DNA of 20,416 nucleotides, from contig JAEDIV010000027.1 of assembly GCA_016296675.1 (NCBI GenBank), positions 1 to 20,416 of the forward strand. Direction: 5' to 3'. The DNA is from Clostridia bacterium. GTDB taxonomy: Bacteria > Bacillota > Clostridia > Christensenellales > Aristaeellaceae. The notes under the pieces are model-generated. The model ran no database searches and was not told the DNA's origin. It saw only the letters and a list, made by a program, of their open reading frames with translations. A program made the translations under genes and the position numbers. The first letter of the stretch is position 1. Every line of letters begins with the position of its first letter. This document shows, one piece after another, positions 1-6,948 of the stretch.

Positions 1-2268
1 GATATTCATTTTCCCTTCAACCAATACGCTTTCAGATTCAGCGCTCACAAGCGTTATGCCGCTTTCCTGCATAAGTTTATTTCTTACAGCAAGCGTATAA
101 ACAGCATCCGACGTGTCTCTCTTTATGCGGATTTCCTTTATCTCTCCATTTGTTCCGCTCTCGGAAGCAATCAGCTTTTTGTTTCCATCGATTTCTTCAA
201 AAAGAAGATATTCGTATATGTCGCTTTGAATTGTAAAGCGAAGAATGATTTCATCGCCTGATTCATAAATATCTGGCTTTGCCGGTTTGTTCGGTGTCTG
301 AAAGGCAGGGGAGAGCACGCTCGGCTCTTTGCCTTTTACAAAAATTTCCTTCTCCGTAAGCAGCGCAGGCGCGTTTTCCGGCGCAAGCCAGATTCGCTTC
401 TGATTTTGAAGCGCAGTTTTGTCAATGGGCACTTCGACAAGCGTAGACGGCATTTCAAATTTCCTGCCGTTTTCTTCCTTCATGAATTCCGCCATAAGTT
501 TTGCCGCAAACGAACCGCTCTCGCTCGCTTTCAGATACATGTCTTCCTTCGTTTCATCAAATCCCATCCATATGCATGCGGAAATGTCTGTCGTATAGGC
601 AAGCGTCCATGCATCGCGGTTTCGGCTGTCATCAACAGACACTGTTCCTGTTTTCGCGGCTATGGAACACGGGACAATTGAAAGCGCGCGTGCGCTGCCG
701 GTTTTTGCCGCTGTTTCAAGCATACTTGTAATCATATAGGCGCTCTCGCGCTTTACTGCACGCTTATTAAGCGGCGTAAAAGCGTATACGGTTCTTCCGC
801 TTCGGTCTATGATTTTCTCGATCGCGTGCGGTTTCACTAATGATCCGCCGTTGGAAAGCGCAGCATATCCCGAGGCAAGCTCCATAGGCGTAACGCCGTT
901 GGTCATGCTTCCAAGCGCAAGCGCAAGACCGTTGTCTGCGCTGTCCAATGGAAGGCCAAAGCGTTTTATATAGCTGCGCGTTCTTTCAATGCCTGTAAAC
1001 TCAATCAACGAAACGCTTGCAACATTCAGTGACCTTGAAAGGGCTTCACGAAGCGTTACAAGCCCGTTATAGCTTCCGCCGGCGTTTTTCGGAGCATATC
1101 CGCCGTCAAATACGCGCTTAGTGTCATCCGCTACGCTGGACGGAAGCATACAGAGGCCGTCAATGGCTGCCGCATACACGCTCAGCGGTTTAAGCGCCGA
1201 ACCCGGTTGCCTCTTGGCATCGCAAGCGCGGTTGAATCCGCGTTTGACTTCATATTCCCGTCCGCCGACCATGCATAAAATCCCGCCGGTTTGCGTATCA
1301 AGCGCAACAAACGCGCTTTGGGCCTTTTCACCATTTTGGGCGTCTTTGGGAAACCAGTTTTCGTTTTCAAAAATGCTTTCTATGCGTTTCTGCCTTTGTG
1401 TGTCAAGAGATGTATAAATCCGAAATCCGCCTGAGAGAACCTGATCCGACGAAAGCGAAAGAAGTTCGCCCGCTTCTTTAAGCACAAAATCTCTGTACCA
1501 TCCATACTCATCCGGCCCGCTTTGACCGATTATCCTTATGTTTTCCTTTTTCGCTTTTTCCATTTCATCATACGAAATGTATCCGTCTTCATACATTCTT
1601 GAAAGTACATAGTTTCTTCTTTCAAGCGTCTTTTCCGGATTCACGTTCGGCGAATACGCGGAAGGCGCTTTGATGATGCCAGCAAGGGCTGCGGCTTCAC
1701 TCAGCGAAATCTCGCTTCCGCTTTTCCCAAAATAAATCCTGCATGCATTTTCAATGCCATAAGCGCCTGCGCCGAAATACACGGTATTCAAATACGCGGC
1801 CAGTATCTCGTTTTTGTCGAGTTTTCTTTCAAGCTTTAGCGCGAGCCATGCTTCATTTGCTTTTCTGGATATCTTCTTTTCCTGCGTCAGATGCGTAAGT
1901 TTAACAAGCTGCTGCGTAATGGTCGATCCGCCTTCCAGGTATGCGCCGGCTTTTATATTATTTATCAAAGACGCAAGTATCCGCTTTATGTCAATTCCGC
2001 TGTGCGAATAGAACCTCTGATCTTCACAGGCGACAAATGCATTTTTTACATATTCCGGAATCCTGTCTTTATCCATAAACAGAGCATTTTGGCTCTTTCC
2101 GACCGTGCCAATTTCGTTTCCTTCTTTATCGTAGATCACGCTCGCCGCGCTGGTATTCAGGATTTTTTCAATGTCCAGTTTTTCCCATGATTGGAAATCA
2201 AGAATACAGATAAGCAAAAATGCAAGCGCTGCAAGCGTGAATCCTGCGATGATTTTTATCTTCTTCAT
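1..2268 (-). CDS. Class A penicillin-binding protein (PBP1A-like), 3' end off the window
   Basis: Bifunctional peptidoglycan synthase, with a glycosyltransferase that polymerises lipid II and a transpeptidase that cross-links strands outside the membrane. Only the first 756 codons are present; the gene continues past base 1. The start ATG at 2268 follows a GGGAGGTG ribosome site. Residues 5-23 form a signal-anchor helix. The glycosyltransferase (family GT51) shows EDQRFYSHSG with catalytic Glu82 and the GGSTITQQLVK motif. The transpeptidase shows SALK with nucleophile Ser357 and Lys360, SLN at 413-415 and KTGT from Lys539. All catalytic motifs are intact. After about residue 620 there is a beta-rich tail that may be a fibronectin-III-like module, cut by the window edge. 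Transcribed divergently from the FtsH-like gene. The enzyme class is certain; which PBP1 paralogue it is cannot be decided here. Confidence 0.95.
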   Translation of the reverse strand, partial: MKKIKIIAGFTLAALAFLLICILDFQSWEKLDIEKILNTSAASVIYDKEGNEIGTVGKSQNALFMDKDRIPEYVKNAFVACEDQRFYSHSGIDIKRILASLINNIKAGAYLEGGSTITQQLVKLTHLTQEKKISRKANEAWLALKLERKLDKNEILAAYLNTVYFGAGAYGIENACRIYFGKSGSEISLSEAAALAGIIKAPSAYSPNVNPEKTLERRNYVLSRMYEDGYISYDEMEKAKKENIRIIGQSGPDEYGWYRDFVLKEAGELLSLSSDQVLSGGFRIYTSLDTQRQKRIESIFENENWFPKDAQNGEKAQSAFVALDTQTGGILCMVGGREYEVKRGFNRACDAKRQPGSALKPLSVYAAAIDGLCMLPSSVADDTKRVFDGGYAPKNAGGSYNGLVTLREALSRSLNVASVSLIEFTGIERTRSYIKRFGLPLDSADNGLALALGSMTNGVTPMELASGYAALSNGGSLVKPHAIEKIIDRSGRTVYAFTPLNKRAVKRESAYMITSMLETAAKTGSARALSIVPCSIAAKTGTVSVDDSRNRDAWTLAYTTDISACIWMGFDETKEDMYLKASESGSFAAKLMAEFMKEENGRKFEMPSTLVEVPIDKTALQNQKRIWLAPENAPALLTEKEIFVKGKEPSVLSPAFQTPNKPAKPDIYESGDEIILRFTIQSDIYEYLLFEEIDGNKKLIASESGTNGEIKEIRIKRDTSDAVYTLAVRNKLMQESGITLVSAESESVLVEGKMNI

Positions 2269-2343
2269 AATCTGCACCTCCCGGAAATCCTTTCTATTTT
2301 GGTCATTTGCCGCATTTTTTATGCGTTTTCCAGAAGTTGTTCG

Positions 2344-2372
2344 TGGACACGATCGCCTCGTCATTATACAAT
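2344..2372 (+). promoter_or_regulatory. Probable sigma-A promoter of the FtsH-like gene
   Basis: TGGACA (2344-2349), a 17-base spacer and TACAAT (2367-2372) each differ from the vegetative consensus at one base. The -10 ends 29 bases before the ATG at 2402. On the opposite strand a perfect TATAAT (2363-2368) overlaps this -10 and could serve the divergent penicillin-binding protein gene, although I see no good -35 for it. The call rests on sequence match only. Confidence 0.5.
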
Positions 2373-2401
2373 TATGACACGTAAACGGAGGCGATATAAA
2401 T

Positions 2402-3973
2402 ATGTCCAGATACTATTTACTCAATGCAATATCGGTCTTGTTGATTGCGTTCTCCCTTTCTTTATCCCTCTGGGGCAGCCGCTATATCCATTTCACCTAT
2501 GAGATTTCGGTTCTCTTGTCTGTTTTTTCGCTTATCCTGTTTGTAATCTCGGCGTTCAAAAGAAAAAAAGCGCCGTCGGTAAGTCCGGTAAGCACAATTA
2601 ATACATCCGAGAAAAAAAGGAAGGCCGAAAGCGCAATCGGTTTTTCAGACGTTGCCGCCAATGAAAGCGCCCTAAAAAGCCTTAAGGAGCTCGTCGATTT
2701 TCTAAAAAGCCCCGAAAAATACGCGCGCCTTGGCGCAAGGATTCCGCACGGCGTACTTTTGTACGGCCCGCCCGGCACAGGCAAAACGCTGCTGGCACGC
2801 GCGCTGGCCGGAGAAGCCGGCGTTCCCTTTATCGCTATGAACGGATCTGATTTTGTTGAAATGTATGTCGGCGTTGGCGCAAGCCGCGTCAGGGAAACAT
2901 TCAAAAAAGCAAGAAAACACGGCAAATGCGTTGTTTTTATTGATGAAATTGATACCCTCGGACGCTCAAGAAGCTTAAGTTCATCAGAGGAAAGAGACCA
3001 GACGCTCAATGCGCTTTTGAGCGAAATGAGCGGATTTTCTCCTTCCAGCGGTATTATCGTCATCGGCGCAACCAACCGATGGGAAATGCTCGATCCAGCG
3101 CTTTTAAGGCCCGGAAGGTTTGACAGGCAAATCGAAGTAGGCATGCCCAGGCTCATGGAAAGAGTGAGCATATTAAAGCTCCACGCAAAAAACAAACCCG
3201 TTTCCAAAGAGATTGATTTTCTGTCTCTTGCATCCTTAACAGCGTTTTTCTCAGGCGCTTCCCTTGAAAATCTTATGAATGAAGCAGCTATACGGGCAGC
3301 GAGGCGAAACGCCAGCGTCATAGAAAAAGAGGATTTTGACGAAGCCTATATTGCCATAGTCGCGGGAGAAGACGGAAGTTCTCATCAGGACACGCGAGAG
3401 AAGGAGATCATCGCAGTTCATGAAGCCGGACACGCGCTTGCCGCCCGTCAGCTTTTCGGAAAAAGTATCCGAAGGATCAGCATTCTCCCTTCTTCCGGCG
3501 GCGCAGCAGGCTATAATCTTATGATCCCCGAGGAAAAATCGCTGTATACCAAGCTTGATCTTGAAAAGAAAATTCTCGTTCTTCTTGCCGGCCGCTGCGC
3601 GGAACAGATTGTGTTTTCAATAAACGGCATCACAACCGGCGCATCGGAAGATATCAAAAGGGCAGGAGAGATCGCTTTAAGCCTTGCAGGTGAAATGGGC
3701 TTTCAGGATCATCCGGCGATTCATGAAAACACGCTTTTCAGATATTATGGCGCAAGAGGCGATATGTCTGAAAAGGTAAGAAATATGCTTTGTACGCTGT
3801 ATGAAGAAGCGGTTTCGTTTTTAGACAAGAATCGCAATACCCTTTTGAATCTTGCAAACGAACTTCTCTTGAAGGAAACTATGACAAAAGATGAGATCGA
3901 CCGTTTTTTCAAAGACAATCCCATCTGCATGTCGAGCGAAAACAACGATTCGGCAAAAGAAGACGATATCTGA
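2402..3973 (+). CDS. Short FtsH-like membrane AAA+ zinc metalloprotease
   Basis: ATP-driven membrane protease of the FtsH type, predicted to unfold and degrade membrane or cytosolic substrates. Two hydrophobic helices (about residues 5-24 and 33-52) are joined by only about nine residues, so the extracytoplasmic domain of roughly 70 residues found in ordinary FtsH is missing. The AAA+ module has Walker A GPPGTGKT (122-129), pore loop FVEMYVGVG (151-159, Tyr replacing the usual Phe), Walker B VVFIDE (177-182) and the second region of homology with arginine fingers Arg236 and Arg239. The protease domain has HEAGH (340-344), with Asp416 in GASEDIKRA as third zinc ligand. It is 523 residues against 600 or more for canonical FtsH. 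GGAGG sits 10 bases before the ATG. It lies directly upstream of spoIIAA, so a sporulation role is an inference. It is more likely a second FtsH-like protein than the housekeeping copy. Confidence 0.9.
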   Translation: MSRYYLLNAISVLLIAFSLSLSLWGSRYIHFTYEISVLLSVFSLILFVISAFKRKKAPSVSPVSTINTSEKKRKAESAIGFSDVAANESALKSLKELVDFLKSPEKYARLGARIPHGVLLYGPPGTGKTLLARALAGEAGVPFIAMNGSDFVEMYVGVGASRVRETFKKARKHGKCVVFIDEIDTLGRSRSLSSSEERDQTLNALLSEMSGFSPSSGIIVIGATNRWEMLDPALLRPGRFDRQIEVGMPRLMERVSILKLHAKNKPVSKEIDFLSLASLTAFFSGASLENLMNEAAIRAARRNASVIEKEDFDEAYIAIVAGEDGSSHQDTREKEIIAVHEAGHALAARQLFGKSIRRISILPSSGGAAGYNLMIPEEKSLYTKLDLEKKILVLLAGRCAEQIVFSINGITTGASEDIKRAGEIALSLAGEMGFQDHPAIHENTLFRYYGARGDMSEKVRNMLCTLYEEAVSFLDKNRNTLLNLANELLLKETMTKDEIDRFFKDNPICMSSENNDSAKEDDI

Positions 3974-3999
3974 AACAGGCGGCAAAGACAAGAAAAGAG

Positions 4000-4036
4000 A
4001 AACATCCTTCCCATGCAGTTTGGGGAGGATGTTTTT
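4000..4036 (+). terminator. Terminator-like hairpin that contains the spoIIAA ribosome binding site
   Basis: AAACATCCTTCCC (4000-4012) pairs with GGGGAGGATGTTT (4022-4034): 13 pairs including one G-T wobble, with a nine-base loop and a run of five T at 4032-4036. This has the form of an intrinsic terminator after the FtsH-like gene. The 3' arm GGGGAGGA is also the only Shine-Dalgarno sequence available for the spoIIAA ATG at 4040. The structure could therefore stop transcription, hide the ribosome site in read-through mRNA, or both. Confidence 0.7.
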
Positions 4037-4039
4037 CAT

Positions 4040-4351
4040 ATGATTCGGTATGACAAAGAAACCGGAACGCTTACAGTATCGACGGGGGAAGAGCTTGATC
4101 AGCTGATGGCTGAAAAAATCAGAAACACCATCGATTCGGAAATTCTGAAAACCGGAGCAAAAAAGCTCGTCTTTGATATGACGAATACTGTCTTTATGGA
4201 TTCAAGCGGCATCGGCATGCTGATTGGCAGATACAAGCTCATGAAGCGCATGAACGGACGGGTCGCAGTAAAGGGAATGCACGAAAACGTCATGCGCATT
4301 TTCAGAATGTCAGGTCTCAATCAGATTATCAATTCCGAAGAAAGGGCGTGA
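4040..4351 (+). CDS. spoIIAA: Anti-sigma F factor antagonist SpoIIAA
   Basis: STAS-domain anti-anti-sigma factor. In its unphosphorylated form it binds SpoIIAB and releases sigma F in the forespore. The protein has 103 residues, close to the 117 of Bacillus subtilis. The segment FMDSSGIGMLIGRYK carries Ser55, equivalent to the phosphorylated Ser58 of B. subtilis, followed by the conserved MSGL segment near the C terminus. I chose ATG 4040 because GGGGAGGA lies 10 bases upstream and the family's N terminus begins here. An in-frame ATG at 4013 has no ribosome site and lies in the hairpin loop. First gene of the spoIIAA-spoIIAB-sigF operon. I see no clear sigma-H promoter just upstream. Confidence 0.95.
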   Translation: MIRYDKETGTLTVSTGEELDQLMAEKIRNTIDSEILKTGAKKLVFDMTNTVFMDSSGIGMLIGRYKLMKRMNGRVAVKGMHENVMRIFRMSGLNQIINSEERA

Positions 4352-4355
4352 TACC

Positions 4356-4808
4356 ATGACCATCACCAATGAAATCCGCGTAGACTTTTTGTCCGTACCC
4401 GAAAACGAAAGCTTCGCCCGGCTTGCCATCAGCGCTTTTTTGCTTCCGCTTAATCCGACGCTTTCCGAAGTCAGCGACGTCAAAACCGCCGTATCAGAGG
4501 CCGTTACCAACGCAATTATCCATGGTTACGGCAAAAAGCTCGGAACCGTTCGCATGCATGCAACCCTCACCGATTCCCGTCTTCTGACTGTGGACATCAC
4601 CGATAACGGCCGCGGCATAGAAGACCTGAAACAGGCAATGCAGCCGTTCTGGACGAGCGTGGACGGATTCGAAAGAAGCGGAATGGGCTTTACCGTCATG
4701 GAGAGCTTTATGGACTCCATTGACGTTGTAAGCAAGGTCGGCGCGGGGACAACCGTTCGCATGTATAAACAGATTTCCTTCGGCGCTGCGTGCGCAAAGG
4801 AAGCTTGA
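4356..4808 (+). CDS. spoIIAB: Anti-sigma F factor and serine kinase SpoIIAB
   Basis: GHKL-fold protein kinase and anti-sigma factor. It holds sigma F inactive before and outside the forespore, and phosphorylates SpoIIAA. The 150 residues match the family's length of about 146. The N box is SEAVTNAIIHGYG, with Glu48 (catalytic base position) and Asn52 (magnesium ligand position). The G1 box DITDNGRGI contains Asp83, and the ATP lid contains RSGMGF at 107-112. The early segment NESFARLAISAF matches the family's N terminus. It starts four bases after the spoIIAA stop and overlaps sigF. Every catalytic feature I looked for is present. Confidence 0.97.
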   Translation: MTITNEIRVDFLSVPENESFARLAISAFLLPLNPTLSEVSDVKTAVSEAVTNAIIHGYGKKLGTVRMHATLTDSRLLTVDITDNGRGIEDLKQAMQPFWTSVDGFERSGMGFTVMESFMDSIDVVSKVGAGTTVRMYKQISFGAACAKEA

Positions 4809-5524
4809 CATACGCAAAATACGAAAGCACAGAAAAACTGATACAACTCGCGCAGGCCGGCGACAAAGAAGCCATGGAAATCCTTGTAATGGAAAACGAC
4901 GCGCTTATCCGTTTTGTCGTCAGAAAATTTACAGGCCGCGGAAAAGAATATGAAGATCTTTATCAATTGGGACGCATCGGTCTAGTCCGCGCTGTCCAGA
5001 ATTTTGACGCGCACTTCGATGTCCGCTTTTCCACCTATGCCGTTCCCGTCATCATGGGGGAAATCCGACGGTTTCTCAGAGATGATCATCCGATCCATAT
5101 TTCAAGAACCATCCGCGAAAATGCAAAAAAAACAATGGATTTCTTAAACGATTACAGTCAAAACCACGATTTCTCCCCGTCCATTGAAGAAATCTGCAAA
5201 AACACCAGTCTTAATAGAGACGAAGTGCTCCTGGCGCTTGAATCCTCAAAGCCGGTAAAGAGCCTTTTTGAACCCATCGACAAGGACAAAAAACTTCTGA
5301 TTCAGGATGTGATCGGAGAAAACCCATACGAAGAAGTAGAAAAAAACCTTCTCGTCGAAAGTCTTTTAAATACGCTCGACGAGAAGGAAAGAGCCTTGAT
5401 CACCATGCGGTACTTTGATCATCTGACGCAAGCGCGCGTTGCGGAAATTCTGGGACTTACGCAGGTCCAGGTGTCCCGGCTTGAAAAGAAACTTCTTTTA
5501 CGCCTCAGGAAGAACGCTGTCTAA
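4790..5524 (+). CDS. sigF: RNA polymerase sporulation sigma factor F
   Basis: Sigma-70 family factor of the SigF/SigB/SigG group, which directs early forespore transcription after release from SpoIIAB. Region 2 spans about residues 50-100 and contains DLYQLGRIGLVRAVQ and RFSTYAVPVIMGEIRRF. Region 3 follows, and region 4 ends in a helix-turn-helix with TQARVAEILGLTQVQVSRLEKK. Its position after spoIIAB identifies it as sigF and not sigG. The length, 244 residues, is typical. The start is uncertain: GTG 4790 overlaps spoIIAB by 19 bases and lacks a ribosome site, while an in-frame TTG at 4805 has AAAGGA just upstream but very close. The last 27 bases overlap the 3' end of the convergent lysA gene, and no terminator follows. 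Confidence 0.96.
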   Translation: MRKGSLTYAKYESTEKLIQLAQAGDKEAMEILVMENDALIRFVVRKFTGRGKEYEDLYQLGRIGLVRAVQNFDAHFDVRFSTYAVPVIMGEIRRFLRDDHPIHISRTIRENAKKTMDFLNDYSQNHDFSPSIEEICKNTSLNRDEVLLALESSKPVKSLFEPIDKDKKLLIQDVIGENPYEEVEKNLLVESLLNTLDEKERALITMRYFDHLTQARVAEILGLTQVQVSRLEKKLLLRLRKNAV

Positions 5525-6772
5525 CACATGCGTAAAGTCAAGGGTGGCAAAATAGTCTTTTGGGGTTTCCGCGCGCCTGATGAGTTCAAATTCGCCGTTC
5601 TGTCTTAAAAGCACCTCCGCGCTTCTTAAGCGGCCGTTATAATTGTAACCCATGCTGCGGCCGTGCGCTCCGGTATCATGGATAACAATAATGTCGCCCA
5701 TATCAATTTCAGGAAGCGCGCGGTCGACGGCAAATTTGTCGTTGTTCTCGCAAAGAGAGCCGACCACATCATATACCTTGGTATTTTCGGCATTTTCCTT
5801 GCCGGCAACGGTAATATGGTGATATGCGCCGTACATGGCCGGGCGCATGAGGTCTGCCGCGCATGCGTCAACGCCGATGTATTCTTTATGGATATGCTTT
5901 TCATGAATGGCTGTGGTTACAAGCCAGCCGGTGGGGCCTGTAATGTAGCGGCCAAGCTCTGAAGCAATTTTGATATCCTCCATGCCGTTTGGTACGCAGA
6001 TATCTTCAAACGCCTGTCTTACGCCTTCTCCGATTTCAAAGATATCGGCCTCGGATTGTTCTGGACGGTAGGGAATGCCGACGCCGCCGGAGAGATTAAT
6101 CATAAAGAACTTCGCGCCGAATTCTTCCTTGAGTTCCTTTGCGACCGTCATAAGAAGTCTTGCCATTGTGGGGTAATAGGCGTTGTCGGTCGTATTGCTT
6201 GCAAGGAATGCATGAAGCGCAAATTCCTTTACGCCCATTTTCATAAGCTTCGATACGGCAAGGGAAAGCTGCTTTCGGGTCATGCCGTATTTGGCGTCGC
6301 CCGGATTTCCCATGACAAAGGTGCCCAGCTTGAATTCTCCGCCGGGATTAAAGCGCAGGCAAACGCGCTCGGGAACGCCGCCTTCCTGAATGAGAGAATC
6401 GATCAGCGTATAGTCATCCAGATTGATGATCGCGCCAAGGCGCGCCGCATAGGCAAATTCGCCTCTGGGCGTTTCGTTGGAGGAAAACATAATTTCCTCT
6501 CCCTTAAAACCCAGAGCCTCGGCAAGCATAAGCTCGCATTCGCTCGCGCAGTCGACGCCGCAGCCTTCGTCTTTTAAAATCTTCAGAATCGCAGGCGTGG
6601 GACAGGCTTTGACTGCATAATATTCCTTGAATTTCTTATTCCAGGAAAAGGCCTTCAAAAATCCGCGCACCTGCTTTAAAAGCCGCTCTTCAGAATAGAG
6701 GTGAAAGGGCGTAGGGATTTTTTCGATGATTTTCTCAAGCGTTTCTTTGGACGGAGCCGTTTTATTTGTCAT
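5498..6772 (-). CDS. lysA: Diaminopimelate decarboxylase-type PLP enzyme (LysA family, clostridial variant)
   Basis: Fold-type III PLP decarboxylase, probably converting meso-diaminopimelate to lysine and CO2. The PLP lysine lies in YYAVKACP near the N terminus (Lys55 from this start). Other family segments are GVDCASECEL, FNPGGEFKLGTFVMGNPGDAKYG, a glycine-rich NLSGGVGIPYRP and the C-terminal HDTGAHGRSMGYNYNGRLRS. Where textbook LysA has HIGSQ, this protein has LHAFLASN. As I recall, a clostridial subgroup annotated as LysA shares this, so the substrate call is slightly less certain than the fold. Start ATG 6772 has GGA upstream; ATG 6781 would add three residues but has no ribosome site. 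Its own promoter lies at 6805-6833. Its 3' end overlaps sigF by 27 bases, tail to tail. Confidence 0.88.
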   Translation of the reverse strand: MTNKTAPSKETLEKIIEKIPTPFHLYSEERLLKQVRGFLKAFSWNKKFKEYYAVKACPTPAILKILKDEGCGVDCASECELMLAEALGFKGEEIMFSSNETPRGEFAYAARLGAIINLDDYTLIDSLIQEGGVPERVCLRFNPGGEFKLGTFVMGNPGDAKYGMTRKQLSLAVSKLMKMGVKEFALHAFLASNTTDNAYYPTMARLLMTVAKELKEEFGAKFFMINLSGGVGIPYRPEQSEADIFEIGEGVRQAFEDICVPNGMEDIKIASELGRYITGPTGWLVTTAIHEKHIHKEYIGVDACAADLMRPAMYGAYHHITVAGKENAENTKVYDVVGSLCENNDKFAVDRALPEIDMGDIIVIHDTGAHGRSMGYNYNGRLRSAEVLLRQNGEFELIRRAETPKDYFATLDFTHVLDSVLPEA

Positions 6773-6804
6773 ACAATTCATTCCATTTCAATGTATTTTT
6801 ATAA

Positions 6805-6833
6805 ATTATACTTACTCTTTGCGTCCGCGTCAA
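6805..6833 (-). promoter_or_regulatory. Sigma-A promoter of lysA
   Basis: Read on the minus strand, TTGACG (6833-6828) is followed by a 17-base spacer and a perfect TATAAT (6810-6805). Transcription would start near 6798, leaving a leader of about 25 bases. The -35 falls within the hairpin of the plus-strand terminator at 6821-6852, so promoter and terminator share DNA. Confidence 0.75.
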
Positions 6834-6852
6834 CGAATGCGGACGCTTTTTT
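6821..6852 (+). terminator. Intrinsic terminator on the plus strand, overlapping the lysA promoter
   Basis: GCGTCCGC (6821-6828) and GCGGACGC (6839-6846) form a perfect eight-pair stem with a ten-base loop, followed by six T at 6847-6852. It works only for plus-strand transcripts, because the minus-strand side is not followed by T. No plus-strand gene ends nearby: the closest upstream is sigF, ending 1.3 kb away beyond lysA. It probably ends sigF read-through and insulates the next operon. Confidence 0.85.
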
Positions 6853-6884
6853 GATGAAAAAGAGAATTGTTTAACAAAGTCATC

Positions 6885-6913
6885 TGGAAAAAGAGAACAA
6901 AAAGTGATAATAT
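6885..6913 (+). promoter_or_regulatory. Candidate promoter of the nine-gene operon
   Basis: TAATAT (6908-6913) is preceded by TG at 6905-6906, giving an extended -10. A weak TGGAAA (6885-6890) lies 17 bases upstream. A small perfect inverted repeat, TTGTT-T-AACAA, is at 6867-6877 and could bind a regulator. A promoter is expected between the terminator at 6852 and the gene at 6949; this is the best candidate I see. Confidence 0.35.
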
Positions 6914-6948
6914 GGAATGGGTAATTGTTTATTATGGGAGGAAGCAAA

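Noticed and set aside
3690..4000. A sigma-H promoter for the spoIIA operon within the end of the FtsH-like gene
   Set aside because: An AGGATCA at about 3707 followed by GAAA was considered, but the -10 does not match the GAAT-type consensus and the distance to spoIIAA is over 300 bases. Not convincing.
4013..4039. Longer start for spoIIAA at ATG 4013
   Set aside because: No ribosome site precedes it, it lies in the loop of the hairpin, and the added residues do not match the family. ATG 4040 has GGGGAGGA upstream.
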